Shown: piece by piece, positions 1-6,477 of the stretch
Numbering within the stretch: the first letter of the stretch is position 1
Layout of the letters: the number at the start of each line of letters is the position of its first letter
From: a virus
Direction: 5' to 3' (one strand)
Virus record (IMG/VR): IMGVR_UViG_3300034198_012786
Location: 1 to 64,000 of that record
DNA: 64,000 nt
Made by a program: the position numbers and the translations under genes
The notes under the pieces: model-generated
Seen by the model: the letters and a program-made list of their open reading frames with translations, nothing else
The model's database searches: none
Told to the model about the DNA's origin: nothing

Positions 1-1
1 A

Positions 2-583
2 CCGAAGGCTCCCCTGACCCAGGTCAAGGAGCGCCGGTACGATCTACTCAAGCGTATGCAGGATCTCGGCAAGGCCCAGATCCAGGCTGCTGAGGACGAT
101 CGCGTGTTCTCCATCATGGATGCGATCGCGGCCAACGGCTTCGATTCACTCCCCGGTGGAACGAACCCGGACATCCCGGTTGTCGCGCCGATCTCTCCGG
201 CCGTCCTCGCGGACGCGTTCGCCGAGATCGAGCGTCAGGACCTCCGCGTCGCTCGCGTTTACATGAACGCGGTCGACTATGCCGACATCCGTAAGTTCGG
301 CCGTGACGTCCTCGACATCGAGAGCCAGGCGACCCTGTGGAAGACCGGTATGATGGCGACGGGCTGGAACGCTCAGTTCATCGTCTCCCGTATCGTTCCC
401 GCTGGCGTTGTCTACGTCTGCTGCGAGCCTGAGATGTTCGGACGCATTCCGGTCCGTACTGAGCTCACGGTTCTCTCCGCTGACAACCCCGAGGAGCGGA
501 CGATAGGATTCTCAATGTTTGAGAACCTTGGTATCGGCGCGTACAATCCGCGTGGTTTAGTGCGTCTGATCGTCACCCGCTAA
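2..583 (+). CDS. Major capsid protein, C-terminal part (truncated at window edge)
   Basis: The frame is open from base 2 and continues off the left edge, so only the last 194 codons are seen. The final third reads like the end of an HK97-fold major capsid protein: a helix-rich spine region, then a beta-rich section ending in ELTVLSADNPEERTIGFSMF and NPRGLVRLIV, a pattern typical of capsid proteins of large myophages. Codon use is strongly biased to C- and G-ending codons, unlike the AT-richer neighbours, as expected of a very highly expressed gene. It is followed at once by a 15-bp perfect hairpin. An ATG at 56 is internal, not the start. The fold is inferred from pattern memory; the family assignment is fairly secure because of position, codon bias and the tail motif. 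Confidence 0.75.
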   Translation, partial: PKAPLTQVKERRYDLLKRMQDLGKAQIQAAEDDRVFSIMDAIAANGFDSLPGGTNPDIPVVAPISPAVLADAFAEIERQDLRVARVYMNAVDYADIRKFGRDVLDIESQATLWKTGMMATGWNAQFIVSRIVPAGVVYVCCEPEMFGRIPVRTELTVLSADNPEERTIGFSMFENLGIGAYNPRGLVRLIVTR

Positions 584-602
584 TTTCGAAAAACTGAACT
601 GT

Positions 603-640
603 CGAATCGGCCCTGGATGGAAACGTCCAGGGCCGATTCG
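603..640 (+). terminator. Hairpin terminator after the capsid gene
   Basis: Perfect 15-bp stem (603-617 with 626-640), 8-nt loop, then TATTTG in place of a long U-run. It ends the capsid transcript. The same design follows other highly expressed genes in the window. Confidence 0.8.
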
Positions 641-696
641 TATTTGTTTGCACCGATTATACATTTCTAATGTGCCAGTAGTGGAAGGAGATGATT

Positions 697-1224
697 ATGA
701 AACCTGCTGACTTGTCTGCTACTTTACGTCGGATCGCTTCTAAAATAGATGCCTCGAAAAATCCATCTCGCGAATTAGTCTTAAAACATCTTCGTAAACT
801 TGCATCCGAATTGACTGGCGAACCTCGAATTGAGGTAGCGATTTTTGAGGGTGGAGCTTATACAGAACATGATGTTGTCGGGAGTCTTGTGACCAATATG
901 GAGCCGGTATGGGCGAGCCTTACGCCTTTCGGCTGGGCTTTCATGAATGTCGACCCTAAGATGATGGCTCCTGAAACCCGCATGTCATCAGACCAAGCGT
1001 TCTTCGATGGAAAAGCGCTTGAGTCTATTCTTTCTCACGACTATGTTAAGCTCACGCCTAGGGATTTTAAAGAGTACTCATCGAGTGCCAAGTTCGCGGC
1101 AGAAGAGGATACCCTGCGGTTTATGTGCTCGTATGATGAGAAAGAGAAGCCCGCAATTGGTGAAACACTAGTCGAACATGGCTTTACTGAGGCAGCCGAT
1201 AAGTTACCTGATGTTGAGATGTAG
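697..1224 (+). CDS. Unknown protein with the N-terminal LxxIAxxID-PSR module
   Basis: A 175-residue protein of unknown function. The start at 697 is preferred over 691 because AAGGAG ends at 690, giving 6-nt spacing. The first 40 residues (PADLSATLRRIASKIDASKNPSR) form a module that recurs at the N-termini of the proteins starting at 43372, 44542 and 45928. The rest has a mixed alpha/beta composition with aromatic residues and no recognisable enzyme motif. It sits directly downstream of the capsid terminator, so it is probably a separate virion or head-associated gene. Function is not known. The shared module suggests a common location, perhaps packaging into the head (inference). Confidence 0.65.
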   Translation: MKPADLSATLRRIASKIDASKNPSRELVLKHLRKLASELTGEPRIEVAIFEGGAYTEHDVVGSLVTNMEPVWASLTPFGWAFMNVDPKMMAPETRMSSDQAFFDGKALESILSHDYVKLTPRDFKEYSSSAKFAAEEDTLRFMCSYDEKEKPAIGETLVEHGFTEAADKLPDVEM

Positions 1225-1300
1225 TGATTGAATCATCGAAGCATTTTATCAGTTAAAAGCATATCAATGACTCTTCGGTTTTCTTTAAACCCATCGTAGT

Positions 1301-1633
1301 ATGGGTTCTAGTGCTGGTTCATCGGATTCATCTCAGTCCTCCGCTATCTCCATATTCCTAAACAAACTTAAGGAACAATCTTTCACTGTTGTGCTGATGG
1401 TAGCGATTGTTTATTACCAACATGCGGCATGGCAAGCTGACAAGGCCGAGTATTTGAAGGAAATACATTCAAAAGACGACCGAATTATGGCTTTGATCGA
1501 TCGTGAACATGATAGGTTAATCGAACGGGAAAAGCATCTTATTCAGCAGCGTGATGAATTCATTTCGATTCTTAAAGAACAAGCGGCCTGGAATCAGGCC
1601 GAGAGTCGTTTAACGAAATCTCGTTCTAAATAA
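1301..1633 (+). CDS. Small single-span membrane protein with charged coiled-coil tail
   Basis: A 110-residue protein. A Ser-rich N-terminus (1-20) leads to one hydrophobic segment (about residues 28-42, SFTVVLMVAIVYY), then a long, highly charged helical segment rich in Asp, Glu, Lys and Arg (45-100). The topology matches small phage membrane proteins such as holin- or spanin-like products, but no family signature is visible. The ATG lies in a small ACCCAT/ATGGGT hairpin and lacks a Shine-Dalgarno, so the start is uncertain. It is followed 12 nt later by the low-complexity gene, with which it may be co-expressed. Confidence 0.5.
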   Translation: MGSSAGSSDSSQSSAISIFLNKLKEQSFTVVLMVAIVYYQHAAWQADKAEYLKEIHSKDDRIMALIDREHDRLIEREKHLIQQRDEFISILKEQAAWNQAESRLTKSRSK

Positions 1634-1645
1634 CTTGGAGCAAAA

Positions 1646-2428
1646 ATGTCCACCAACATAAGTGCAAATCAGTCAGCTACCGCGACTACCGATAAGAATT
1701 CAGCTTCAGCTTCCATTAATAACACGATCGAAGCCTCCGCCGGGGTTAGCACCGGCAATGATAATGCGTCGATTTCGGCAGGCGTATCGGCTAAGACTGG
1801 AACTGAAGCTGGCGTTTCGGCCGGTTTAGATGGAAATAATGTGAATGCTGGCCTGCACTATTCTGACACCACCGAGGCACATGCGACGGTAGATGCGACC
1901 ACAAATTATCACGGCGTTGGCGGATCAGCTTCAGGTGATGCTTATGCTGTAACCGGAACTACCGTTGACGCCTCCATTTCTGCTGGAGATCATGGTGTGG
2001 CTGCCTCCGGTGGCGTCTCCTCTGGTACTGCTGTTGGAGTAGATGCTGACGCCACTGCGAAGCTGAGAGGGGCTTCAGCTACGGCTGGTGCTGGCGTGTC
2101 TGTCGGCGACCAAGTAGGTATTGGGGGTGGTGGCGAAGCTACCTTCAAGGACGGTAAAGCCACTGTCGGCGTTAGCGGAGATGTGGCAGCACTAGTCGGA
2201 GCTAAGGTCGACGTATCTGTAACTGTAGACACTAAGCAAGCAGCCAAGGATTTAACTAGTGCCGGTAGTGCAGTGGTAGCTACTGAGAAGAAAGCGGAGT
2301 CTACAGTTGTCAGCACGGCACAAAAAGCTGGTAATGCGATTGTAGACACTGGTAAGAAGGCCGGTAACGCAGTTGTAGATACTGGTAAAAAAGTAGGTAA
2401 CGCGTTCAAGAAGGCGTTTAGATTTTAG
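1646..2428 (+). CDS. Low-complexity Ala/Gly/Ser/Thr/Val-rich protein with tandem C-terminal repeats
   Basis: A 260-residue protein made almost wholly of Ala, Gly, Ser, Thr, Val and Asp, with alternating small and beta-branched residues (for example AGVSAGLDG, ATAGAGVSVGDQVGIGGGG), suggesting a regular beta-type or glycine-rich structural fold. The last 50 residues hold about three near-identical units of 12-13 residues (GNAxVDTGKKxGNA) that end in a Lys-rich tail and FKKAFRF. GGAG 6-7 nt upstream supports the start. No homologue family is recognised; a virion or surface protein is plausible. A long reverse-strand open frame inside it is a compositional shadow. Confidence 0.6.
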   Translation: MSTNISANQSATATTDKNSASASINNTIEASAGVSTGNDNASISAGVSAKTGTEAGVSAGLDGNNVNAGLHYSDTTEAHATVDATTNYHGVGGSASGDAYAVTGTTVDASISAGDHGVAASGGVSSGTAVGVDADATAKLRGASATAGAGVSVGDQVGIGGGGEATFKDGKATVGVSGDVAALVGAKVDVSVTVDTKQAAKDLTSAGSAVVATEKKAESTVVSTAQKAGNAIVDTGKKAGNAVVDTGKKVGNAFKKAFRF

Positions 2429-2466
2429 CGAATTGTAATATTACAGTTCATGCTTAAGGGCGGTCC

Positions 2467-3462
2467 ATGAACTTAGTTCACCGTTTATCTACCATCGTGA
2501 ATTCTAAGCCTATCTTTGAATCGTTATCCACGATCGAGAAATCAAAGTTCGTAATTGTGCCTGTGCCTTTTGACGGGACTTCAAGTTATAGACTCGGGTC
2601 TGCTTTTGCGCCGGATGCAGTAATTGAGGCGACTCATCAAGTCGACACGTTTGATCTGGAATTCAGTGACAATGTTGTTGGGAATATATTTGTCGATGAT
2701 CCGGTTATTGAGGCGGTCGAGGCAAATGAAATAGCTCGAGATTTATATCGCAGAAGTCTGAATAATGACACGCGAGCTTTGGACGAGCTTAATCGGGTTT
2801 GTAACACCGTCTATTCGGCTATTAGGGATCGCTCTCGTTATTGGCTGTCGAAGGGAAAAGTGCCTATAGTGTTGGGTGGCGATAATTCGGTTTCGCTTGG
2901 TTCGATCGTGTCTCATTTTGAGCGTTTTAAAGACTTGAGCGTTCTTCACTTTGATGCTCATGCCGATCTTCGAACTAGGTATAACGGATGTCATTTTTCG
3001 CATGCTGCTGTCATGAGCAATGTCGTGCAAATGACTAAATGTCCGATTACACAGGTCGGCGTTCGAGACCTTTCCGAATTCGAGTATCTATCGATCATGA
3101 ATTCGAGAGGTCGCATAACGCCGTTTTTTGCTAAAGATTTATGGGAATACTCTCAATACGAATCATTCGACATAGTTGCGGAACGTATAGCAACGACTCT
3201 CTCACCCAATGTTTATGTTTGTTTTGACATGGATGTGTTCGACATTTCGATGGTTCCGAACACTGGAACACCCGTTCCAGGTGGTCTAAATTGGTGGCAG
3301 GTAAATGCGATTCTAAAGGCAGTTGTAAATGCGGGTCGAAAAATCGTAGGATTCGATATAAATGAATCTTCACCTGATGGAAATGATCCGATCATCGCAG
3401 CTCGTATGTTACATAAACTTTGTGGTTGGTCTGGGGCTGGACCGCGTGCTAGTTTGGTGTAA
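2467..3462 (+). CDS. Arginase/agmatinase (ureohydrolase) family protein with altered metal site
   Basis: A 331-residue protein, the usual family length. Ureohydrolases use a binuclear Mn centre to hydrolyse guanidino compounds. Visible motifs: the N-terminal PVPFDGTSSYRLGSAFAP segment, LGGDNSVSLG around residues 137-146, DAHAD at 163-167, FDMDVFD with Asp254 and Asp256, then GTPVPGG and GFDINE. The Asp/His ligands of the second and third motifs are intact. In the first motif the normal metal-binding His of GGDH is Asn (residue 140). It is therefore either a variant enzyme or a binding protein. Unusual in a phage. It lies just upstream of the Cys micro-ORF array. Family membership is confident; the substrate (arginine, agmatine or other) is not determined. 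Confidence 0.85.
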   Translation: MNLVHRLSTIVNSKPIFESLSTIEKSKFVIVPVPFDGTSSYRLGSAFAPDAVIEATHQVDTFDLEFSDNVVGNIFVDDPVIEAVEANEIARDLYRRSLNNDTRALDELNRVCNTVYSAIRDRSRYWLSKGKVPIVLGGDNSVSLGSIVSHFERFKDLSVLHFDAHADLRTRYNGCHFSHAAVMSNVVQMTKCPITQVGVRDLSEFEYLSIMNSRGRITPFFAKDLWEYSQYESFDIVAERIATTLSPNVYVCFDMDVFDISMVPNTGTPVPGGLNWWQVNAILKAVVNAGRKIVGFDINESSPDGNDPIIAARMLHKLCGWSGAGPRASLV

Positions 3463-3470
3463 GTTATGGT

Positions 3471-3650
3471 ATGGCCCATGATTGGCAGTTAATTTACTCG
3501 AATATTTGGAAATGCTTAAATTGTAATAGTTGGTGTAGGCTTTCTGATCCTAATCAGAAGCCCAACCCACATTGGGTTGAACGTGATAATGAATTAGTGG
3601 ACGTTAGGACCTATCATGATGTGATGGTGAATTATATTCATGCCTCATAA
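3471..3650 (+). CDS. Cys-motif micro-protein 1 of tandem array (59 aa)
   Basis: A 59-residue ORF. It starts MAHDW, has CLNC near residues 15-18 with a further Cys soon after, and ends IHAS. It is the first member of a series of small proteins with the pattern M-x-H-[D/E/K]-W, then CxxC, then an acidic or Cys C-terminal segment. The ATG follows a TATGGT hexamer directly. It overlaps the next ORF by 11 nt, so translation is likely coupled. A single CxxC would need a partner or the later Cys/His residues to bind zinc. Function unknown. Support comes from the overlap pattern and paralogy, not from a known family. Confidence 0.6.
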   Translation: MAHDWQLIYSNIWKCLNCNSWCRLSDPNQKPNPHWVERDNELVDVRTYHDVMVNYIHAS

Positions 3651-3834
3651 ATGGAAATGTAGGACGCCGGGTGTGTACTACAAAGAATTCGAATGCCTTT
3701 TGTGCGGTTCTTTGTTTAGAGATGTGAATATGCCGTTTCCTGCCCAGAAAGTATTATCCGGAAGCCATATGATTCAGGATTTAAAGTATATGACCTGCGA
3801 AGAAATAATAATCTGGAATATTTATGCTTCATGA
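3640..3834 (+). CDS. Cys-motif micro-protein 2 (64 aa)
   Basis: Begins MPHKW, carries CLLCGSLF (residues 19-26) and near its end the TCEE motif seen in the next member, closing with NIYAS. The start overlaps the end of member 1 by 11 nt, and the stop TGA lies inside the ATG-x-CAT-GAA start of member 3. The CxxCG turn resembles half of a zinc ribbon. No family is recognised; a metal-binding or protein-binding role is a guess. Independent N- and C-terminal conservation with its neighbours supports that it is a real gene. Confidence 0.6.
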   Translation: MPHKWKCRTPGVYYKEFECLLCGSLFRDVNMPFPAQKVLSGSHMIQDLKYMTCEEIIIWNIYAS

Positions 3835-4018
3835 ATGGGTTTTACTCAAGGAATCAGGTGGTCTCAAAACGTTTAAATGTGACATGTGTGGTTATATTTT
3901 TGTGGGTTCATATAACCCATCTAAGGATGGTTGGCTCTTAGTTGTGGATCCTATTTTAAAGAATTCTTCTTATCTAACCTGTGAAGAAATACTCATGGGG
4001 ACAATCCATGGAGCATGA
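3824..4018 (+). CDS. Cys-motif micro-protein 3 (64 aa)
   Basis: MLHEW start, CDMCGYIF at residues 19-26, a middle segment ending in DPIL, then LTCEEILMGTIHGA at the end. Same length as member 2 and clearly paralogous to it in all three conserved blocks (M-x-H-x-W, CxxCG, TCEE). It overlaps both neighbours by 11 nt. Tandem duplication followed by divergence is the simplest explanation. Function unknown. Confidence 0.62.
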   Translation: MLHEWVLLKESGGLKTFKCDMCGYIFVGSYNPSKDGWLLVVDPILKNSSYLTCEEILMGTIHGA

Positions 4019-4226
4019 CTGGATTTTAAGTCATGAGATTCATGGAAACGTCATAGTGAAATGCAAGTTGTGTGGTTATCTTACGTCGGCCGGTTATTGG
4101 ACCAGTCCGAATTATGACTGGTTTGTTGTCGGTCGAATAATGTCGTGTTTTAATAGCGGTTCGATGGAGTATCGAGCTATCCCAAAGTGCGAAGAATTCT
4201 TAGCGGAAGTGGTCCATGATCGATAG
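4008..4226 (+). CDS. Cys-motif micro-protein 4 (72 aa)
   Basis: The start is placed at the ATG of MEHDW (4008), not at an upstream in-frame ATG at 3981, because this keeps the array's 11-nt overlap and the M-x-H-D-W signature. It has CKLCGYLTSAGYW, a second half with MSCF, and a C-terminal PKCEEF that matches the TCEE block. Slightly longer than members 2 and 3. Function unknown. Confidence 0.6.
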   Translation: MEHDWILSHEIHGNVIVKCKLCGYLTSAGYWTSPNYDWFVVGRIMSCFNSGSMEYRAIPKCEEFLAEVVHDR

Positions 4227-4491
4227 GGAAAAGAAGATGGCGTCTCTCAAAGCTCTCTTAGATAATCAAGTGAAGCGCGTATCGCGTGACGGCCTCTCGA
4301 CCGACGAAACTAACGAACTTTTTCAAAGGATGATTTCTCCTATTAAGAATCCCATCGACTATGCCGGGATTAGAAGTGCATTCAAGATAAACCCGATGTG
4401 TTCAGAGTGTTTTATGGAATTCGAGAATGATCAATCTAGATCAATGCATACTGTTGAAGAATGTGTATCTTATAAGGTTCATAACTCGTGA
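4216..4491 (+). CDS. Divergent array member 5 (91 aa)
   Basis: Keeps the 11-nt overlap with member 4 but starts MIDREKK in place of M-x-H-x-W. It has an added charged helical N-terminal half (residues 1-45), then PMCSECFMEF and a terminal VEECVSYKVHNS that resembles the C-terminal block of the others. It looks like a fusion of a helical segment to the array's C-terminal module. Function unknown. Confidence 0.55.
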   Translation: MIDREKKMASLKALLDNQVKRVSRDGLSTDETNELFQRMISPIKNPIDYAGIRSAFKINPMCSECFMEFENDQSRSMHTVEECVSYKVHNS

Positions 4492-4703
4492 GCCATGACT
4501 GGGATTTCAAGGGTCCTACCGGTATTGCTGGATTATACCGTTATAAATGCTTAAATTGTGGTTGCAAAGTCGACTCATCTGTCAGACCCGATCACAATAT
4601 GTTAACTATATTGGAAATTCCCTCATGGAACGGTTATGCTAGAAGAGCTTATCCGTCATTGACGTGTGATCAAGCAGTATCTATTAAAATTCACGAGGAA
4701 TAA
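4488..4703 (+). CDS. Cys-motif micro-protein 6 (71 aa), GTG start
   Basis: Starts GTG (MSHDW) overlapping the previous stop by 4 nt. It carries CLNCGCK near residues 21-27 and a C-terminal LTCDQAVSIKIHEE block matching the array. It restores the M-x-H-D-W signature lost in member 5. It ends with a GAGGAA that can serve as the Shine-Dalgarno for the methyltransferase gene that follows. Function unknown. Confidence 0.6.
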   Translation: MSHDWDFKGPTGIAGLYRYKCLNCGCKVDSSVRPDHNMLTILEIPSWNGYARRAYPSLTCDQAVSIKIHEE

Positions 4704-4704
4704 A

Positions 4705-5235
4705 TTGGATCTAGAAAATAGGAATGTGATTAATCGTTATAAGGCGTGGACAACCGAGCTTATTCGAGATGATTTAGCGAACAAAGCTTTTCCGTTCGCA
4801 GTTTTGATGGAAAACTTTGTTGGTGATTTTAACTTCGGAACAGTAATTAGATCGGCCAATGCCTTTAATGCGAGAGCGGTCTATTATATTGGTAATCGGA
4901 AGTATGATAAACGTGGTGCAGTCGGCACTTTCAATTACAGTTATGTTCACCATCTACCGGATTACGAATCATTGGAATGCTTAAAGTCTCAGTATGAGTT
5001 TGTCGCTCTTGAGAACACGGTTCCAGGCGCTCAGTCGATTTATGAGACTGCATATAATCGACCTCCTCTTTTCATTTTAGGGGAGGAAGGGGTAGGTATC
5101 ACTGAAAAAACTTTATCTTTAGTGGATCGATGCGTTTGTATACCTCAGTATGGATCCGTACGCAGTTTGAACGCGGCGGTGGCGGGTTCTATAGCAATGA
5201 ACGACTGGGTTTCAAAACATGTCTCGAGATCTTAA
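4705..5235 (+). CDS. SPOUT-family (TrmH/SpoU) RNA 2'-O-methyltransferase
   Basis: About 176 residues from the TTG at 4705, chosen because GAGG lies about 6-8 nt upstream and the longer frame from 4666 would overlap the preceding gene. It shows all three SpoU motifs: NFGTVIRSANAFNA (motif 1), FILGEEGVGI (motif 2) and IPQYGSVRSLNAAVAGSIAM (motif 3). Motifs 2 and 3 form the trefoil-knot SAM site. The family methylates ribose 2'-OH in tRNA or rRNA; the target here cannot be told. There is no extra N-terminal RNA-binding domain, so it resembles the short tRNA-type enzymes. A phage copy may modify host tRNA or rRNA (inference). It is the last gene of a forward unit that meets a reverse gene tail to tail. 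Confidence 0.88.
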   Translation: MDLENRNVINRYKAWTTELIRDDLANKAFPFAVLMENFVGDFNFGTVIRSANAFNARAVYYIGNRKYDKRGAVGTFNYSYVHHLPDYESLECLKSQYEFVALENTVPGAQSIYETAYNRPPLFILGEEGVGITEKTLSLVDRCVCIPQYGSVRSLNAAVAGSIAMNDWVSKHVSRS

Positions 5236-5886
5236 TTATCCTATATACTCTATCTCTTCGATTCTAGGGATCATATTATCGTGAAATAGTATGCACATCC
5301 GTTCCACGTCAGATTGTGCGTCTTCGTCATGCCATCTTTGCATAAAATCTGCTTTTGATAATCGGCCGATCTTTCCGTTCATGGATGGATCTCGAAAATA
5401 CAGGTTTTCGTCGTCCATGCCTGTTACTATGGCGTAGTGACCATCCTCGTTGCTGTGCCTGTAGTCTGATCCAGAATCGCTCCAGGCTTGAAAGTTCACT
5501 ATAATCGGCGTTTTTCGTCTAAGTGATGATTCGATTATTTTAAGGTCCGCGTTTTCTCTACGCTCTGCGTTTAGGCCGAACTTTCTTGCGATTTTAACTA
5601 TGTCATCGGCATTTGTTCCGTTTATCGGATTTGTTCGTAATTCGCTTGCGAGGTCGTCTTCTCTACCGTCATATTTCCCATAATAAGCCAGTATCGCCAG
5701 CAAGCATGCAGATCCGCACGTAAAATCATTATATTGACGTACGTTGGGGATATCTATTAGATCGTTATGTCCAGAAACTGACTCTGGATTTTTAAGGTCC
5801 GGATTTACGTCTGGGTCCTGACCAACCAATTCTGATGTTTTCCCTTTAGCAATCCGGTTGGCTATCCTTATCTTATCTACACTCAT
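5236..5886 (-). CDS. C39-like papain-fold cysteine peptidase with N-terminal RIANRIA peptide
   Basis: 216 residues from the ATG at 5886; another ATG at 5901 is possible. Residues 45-190 match the peptidase C39-like fold: NDFTCGSACLLA with catalytic Cys57, DGHYAIVTG with His150 and FRDPS with Asp166. These enzymes cleave peptides such as double-Gly leaders, or act as stand-alone cysteine proteases. No ABC-transporter domain or membrane span is present. The N-terminus (KIRIANRIAKGK) matches the short IAxRIA peptide seen on other virion-type proteins here, suggesting that the protease may be carried in the head (inference). A GTATCGT box lies 6 nt upstream of the start. It is a reverse-strand unit among forward genes. 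Confidence 0.75.
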   Translation of the reverse strand: MSVDKIRIANRIAKGKTSELVGQDPDVNPDLKNPESVSGHNDLIDIPNVRQYNDFTCGSACLLAILAYYGKYDGREDDLASELRTNPINGTNADDIVKIARKFGLNAERRENADLKIIESSLRRKTPIIVNFQAWSDSGSDYRHSNEDGHYAIVTGMDDENLYFRDPSMNGKIGRLSKADFMQRWHDEDAQSDVERMCILFHDNMIPRIEEIEYIG

Positions 5887-5892
5887 GCCTAC

Positions 5893-5899
5893 ACGATAC
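5893..5899 (-). promoter_or_regulatory. GTANNNT promoter (GTATCGT) for the C39-like gene
   Basis: On the reverse strand GTATCGT is followed by 6 nt and ATG. It matches the window-wide GTANNNT promoter motif and lies about 10 nt from the divergent box of the structured RNA. Confidence 0.45.
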
Positions 5900-5908
5900 A
5901 TAAGACGT

Positions 5909-5915
5909 GTAATTT
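5909..5915 (+). promoter_or_regulatory. GTANNNT promoter (GTAATTT) for the structured RNA
   Basis: GTAATTT is the same heptamer as in front of the polymerase gene. With the spacing seen at other units, transcription would start near 5921, just ahead of the first helix of the RNA. It makes the RNA an independent transcription unit. Confidence 0.5.
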
Positions 5916-5920
5916 ACTTA

Positions 5921-6429
5921 CTATTTTTAGAATTTTTATCGGCGCGCTATTATGCGCCAGTCGATTAGAGATGCCTTGAAAGAAGGGGTCTCGAAATACT
6001 CGGAAGAGTCTAGTGACTGTCGTTCCTTTGTTGTCGTTTACTAGAGCGGTCTAGTGTAGGCAACTGCGGAGCCGGAAACGCATTTGAACGATGAGAGTCG
6101 TTCTCTTGGCTGTCGGCAATGTCGCGATTCTTATGGCGTCTCGAGCCAAACCCTTAAACAAGGTGGTTCGATACCTGTCGTGGCGCGACATGCCATTTCG
6201 GTCGGTAACCAGCGATGGTTACTAGATCGGCTTGGTCCCGGTTTTGGTTTAGCGTCGAGAGATGTTAAACTAGAATGGGTGCACGCGATTCGGTCGCAGC
6301 GTAATCTGCGATAAGGACCGTGGAGCAGGTAGGTAAGACTGGTGCGACGGATTCTCTAAACGGAATCAAGTTCGAAATCAAGCTTCCTTCCAACGTGGGC
6401 CTCGACGGAGATATCCGTCGAGGCCCACG
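5921..6429 (+). ncRNA. Large structured non-coding RNA (about 510 nt), family not recognised
   Basis: This 575-nt gap between a reverse gene and a forward gene has no convincing ORF but is packed with helices. Found by eye: 5941-45/5954-58; 5968-72/5988-92 with 5974-77/5983-86; 6009-16/6038-45; 6070-73/6108-11 enclosing 6086-91/6098-6103; an 11-bp stem 6115-26/6084-region partner at 6184-94 with one bulge, enclosing 6134-37/6145-48 and 6161-64/6173-76; 6199-6203/6225-29 with 6205-10/6217-22; 6233-38/6315-20 enclosing 6247-52/6265-70 and 6285-88/6294-97; 6350-54/6363-67; then the terminal hairpin 6394-6429. In the 11-bp stem the partners are 6115-6126 and 6184-6194. It has its own promoter-like box and terminator. 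It does not show tmRNA, RNase P, 6S or group I intron signatures. Exact ends and function are unknown. Confidence 0.7.
6394..6429 (+). terminator. 16-bp terminal hairpin of the structured RNA
   Basis: Perfect 16-bp stem (6394-6409 with 6414-6429), GATA loop, followed by CGTATGTG. It is the strongest hairpin of the region and marks the probable 3' end of the RNA. Confidence 0.75.
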
Positions 6430-6465
6430 CGTATGTGCGTCTTGAATTGCGGACTCTTGTTTAGT

Positions 6466-6472
6466 GTAAATT
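6466..6472 (+). promoter_or_regulatory. GTANNNT promoter, predicted leaderless start at 6478
   Basis: GTAAATT, then 5 nt (AATCT), then ATG. No Shine-Dalgarno is present. Confidence 0.6.
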
Positions 6473-6477
6473 AATCT

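Noticed and set aside
1990-2409. Reverse ORF of 139 codons
   Set aside because: Mirror of the Ala/Gly/Val-rich forward gene; repeated codons create an open antisense frame.
6084-6314. TTG-started 76-codon ORF in the gap before 6478
   Set aside because: No SD or promoter box at its start, unlikely composition, and it cuts through the helices of the structured RNA.
5921-6429. tmRNA, RNase P RNA, 6S RNA or group I intron
   Set aside because: None of the conserved sequences (tmRNA tag ORF and CCA end, RNase P core, intron P/Q/R/S elements) is found.
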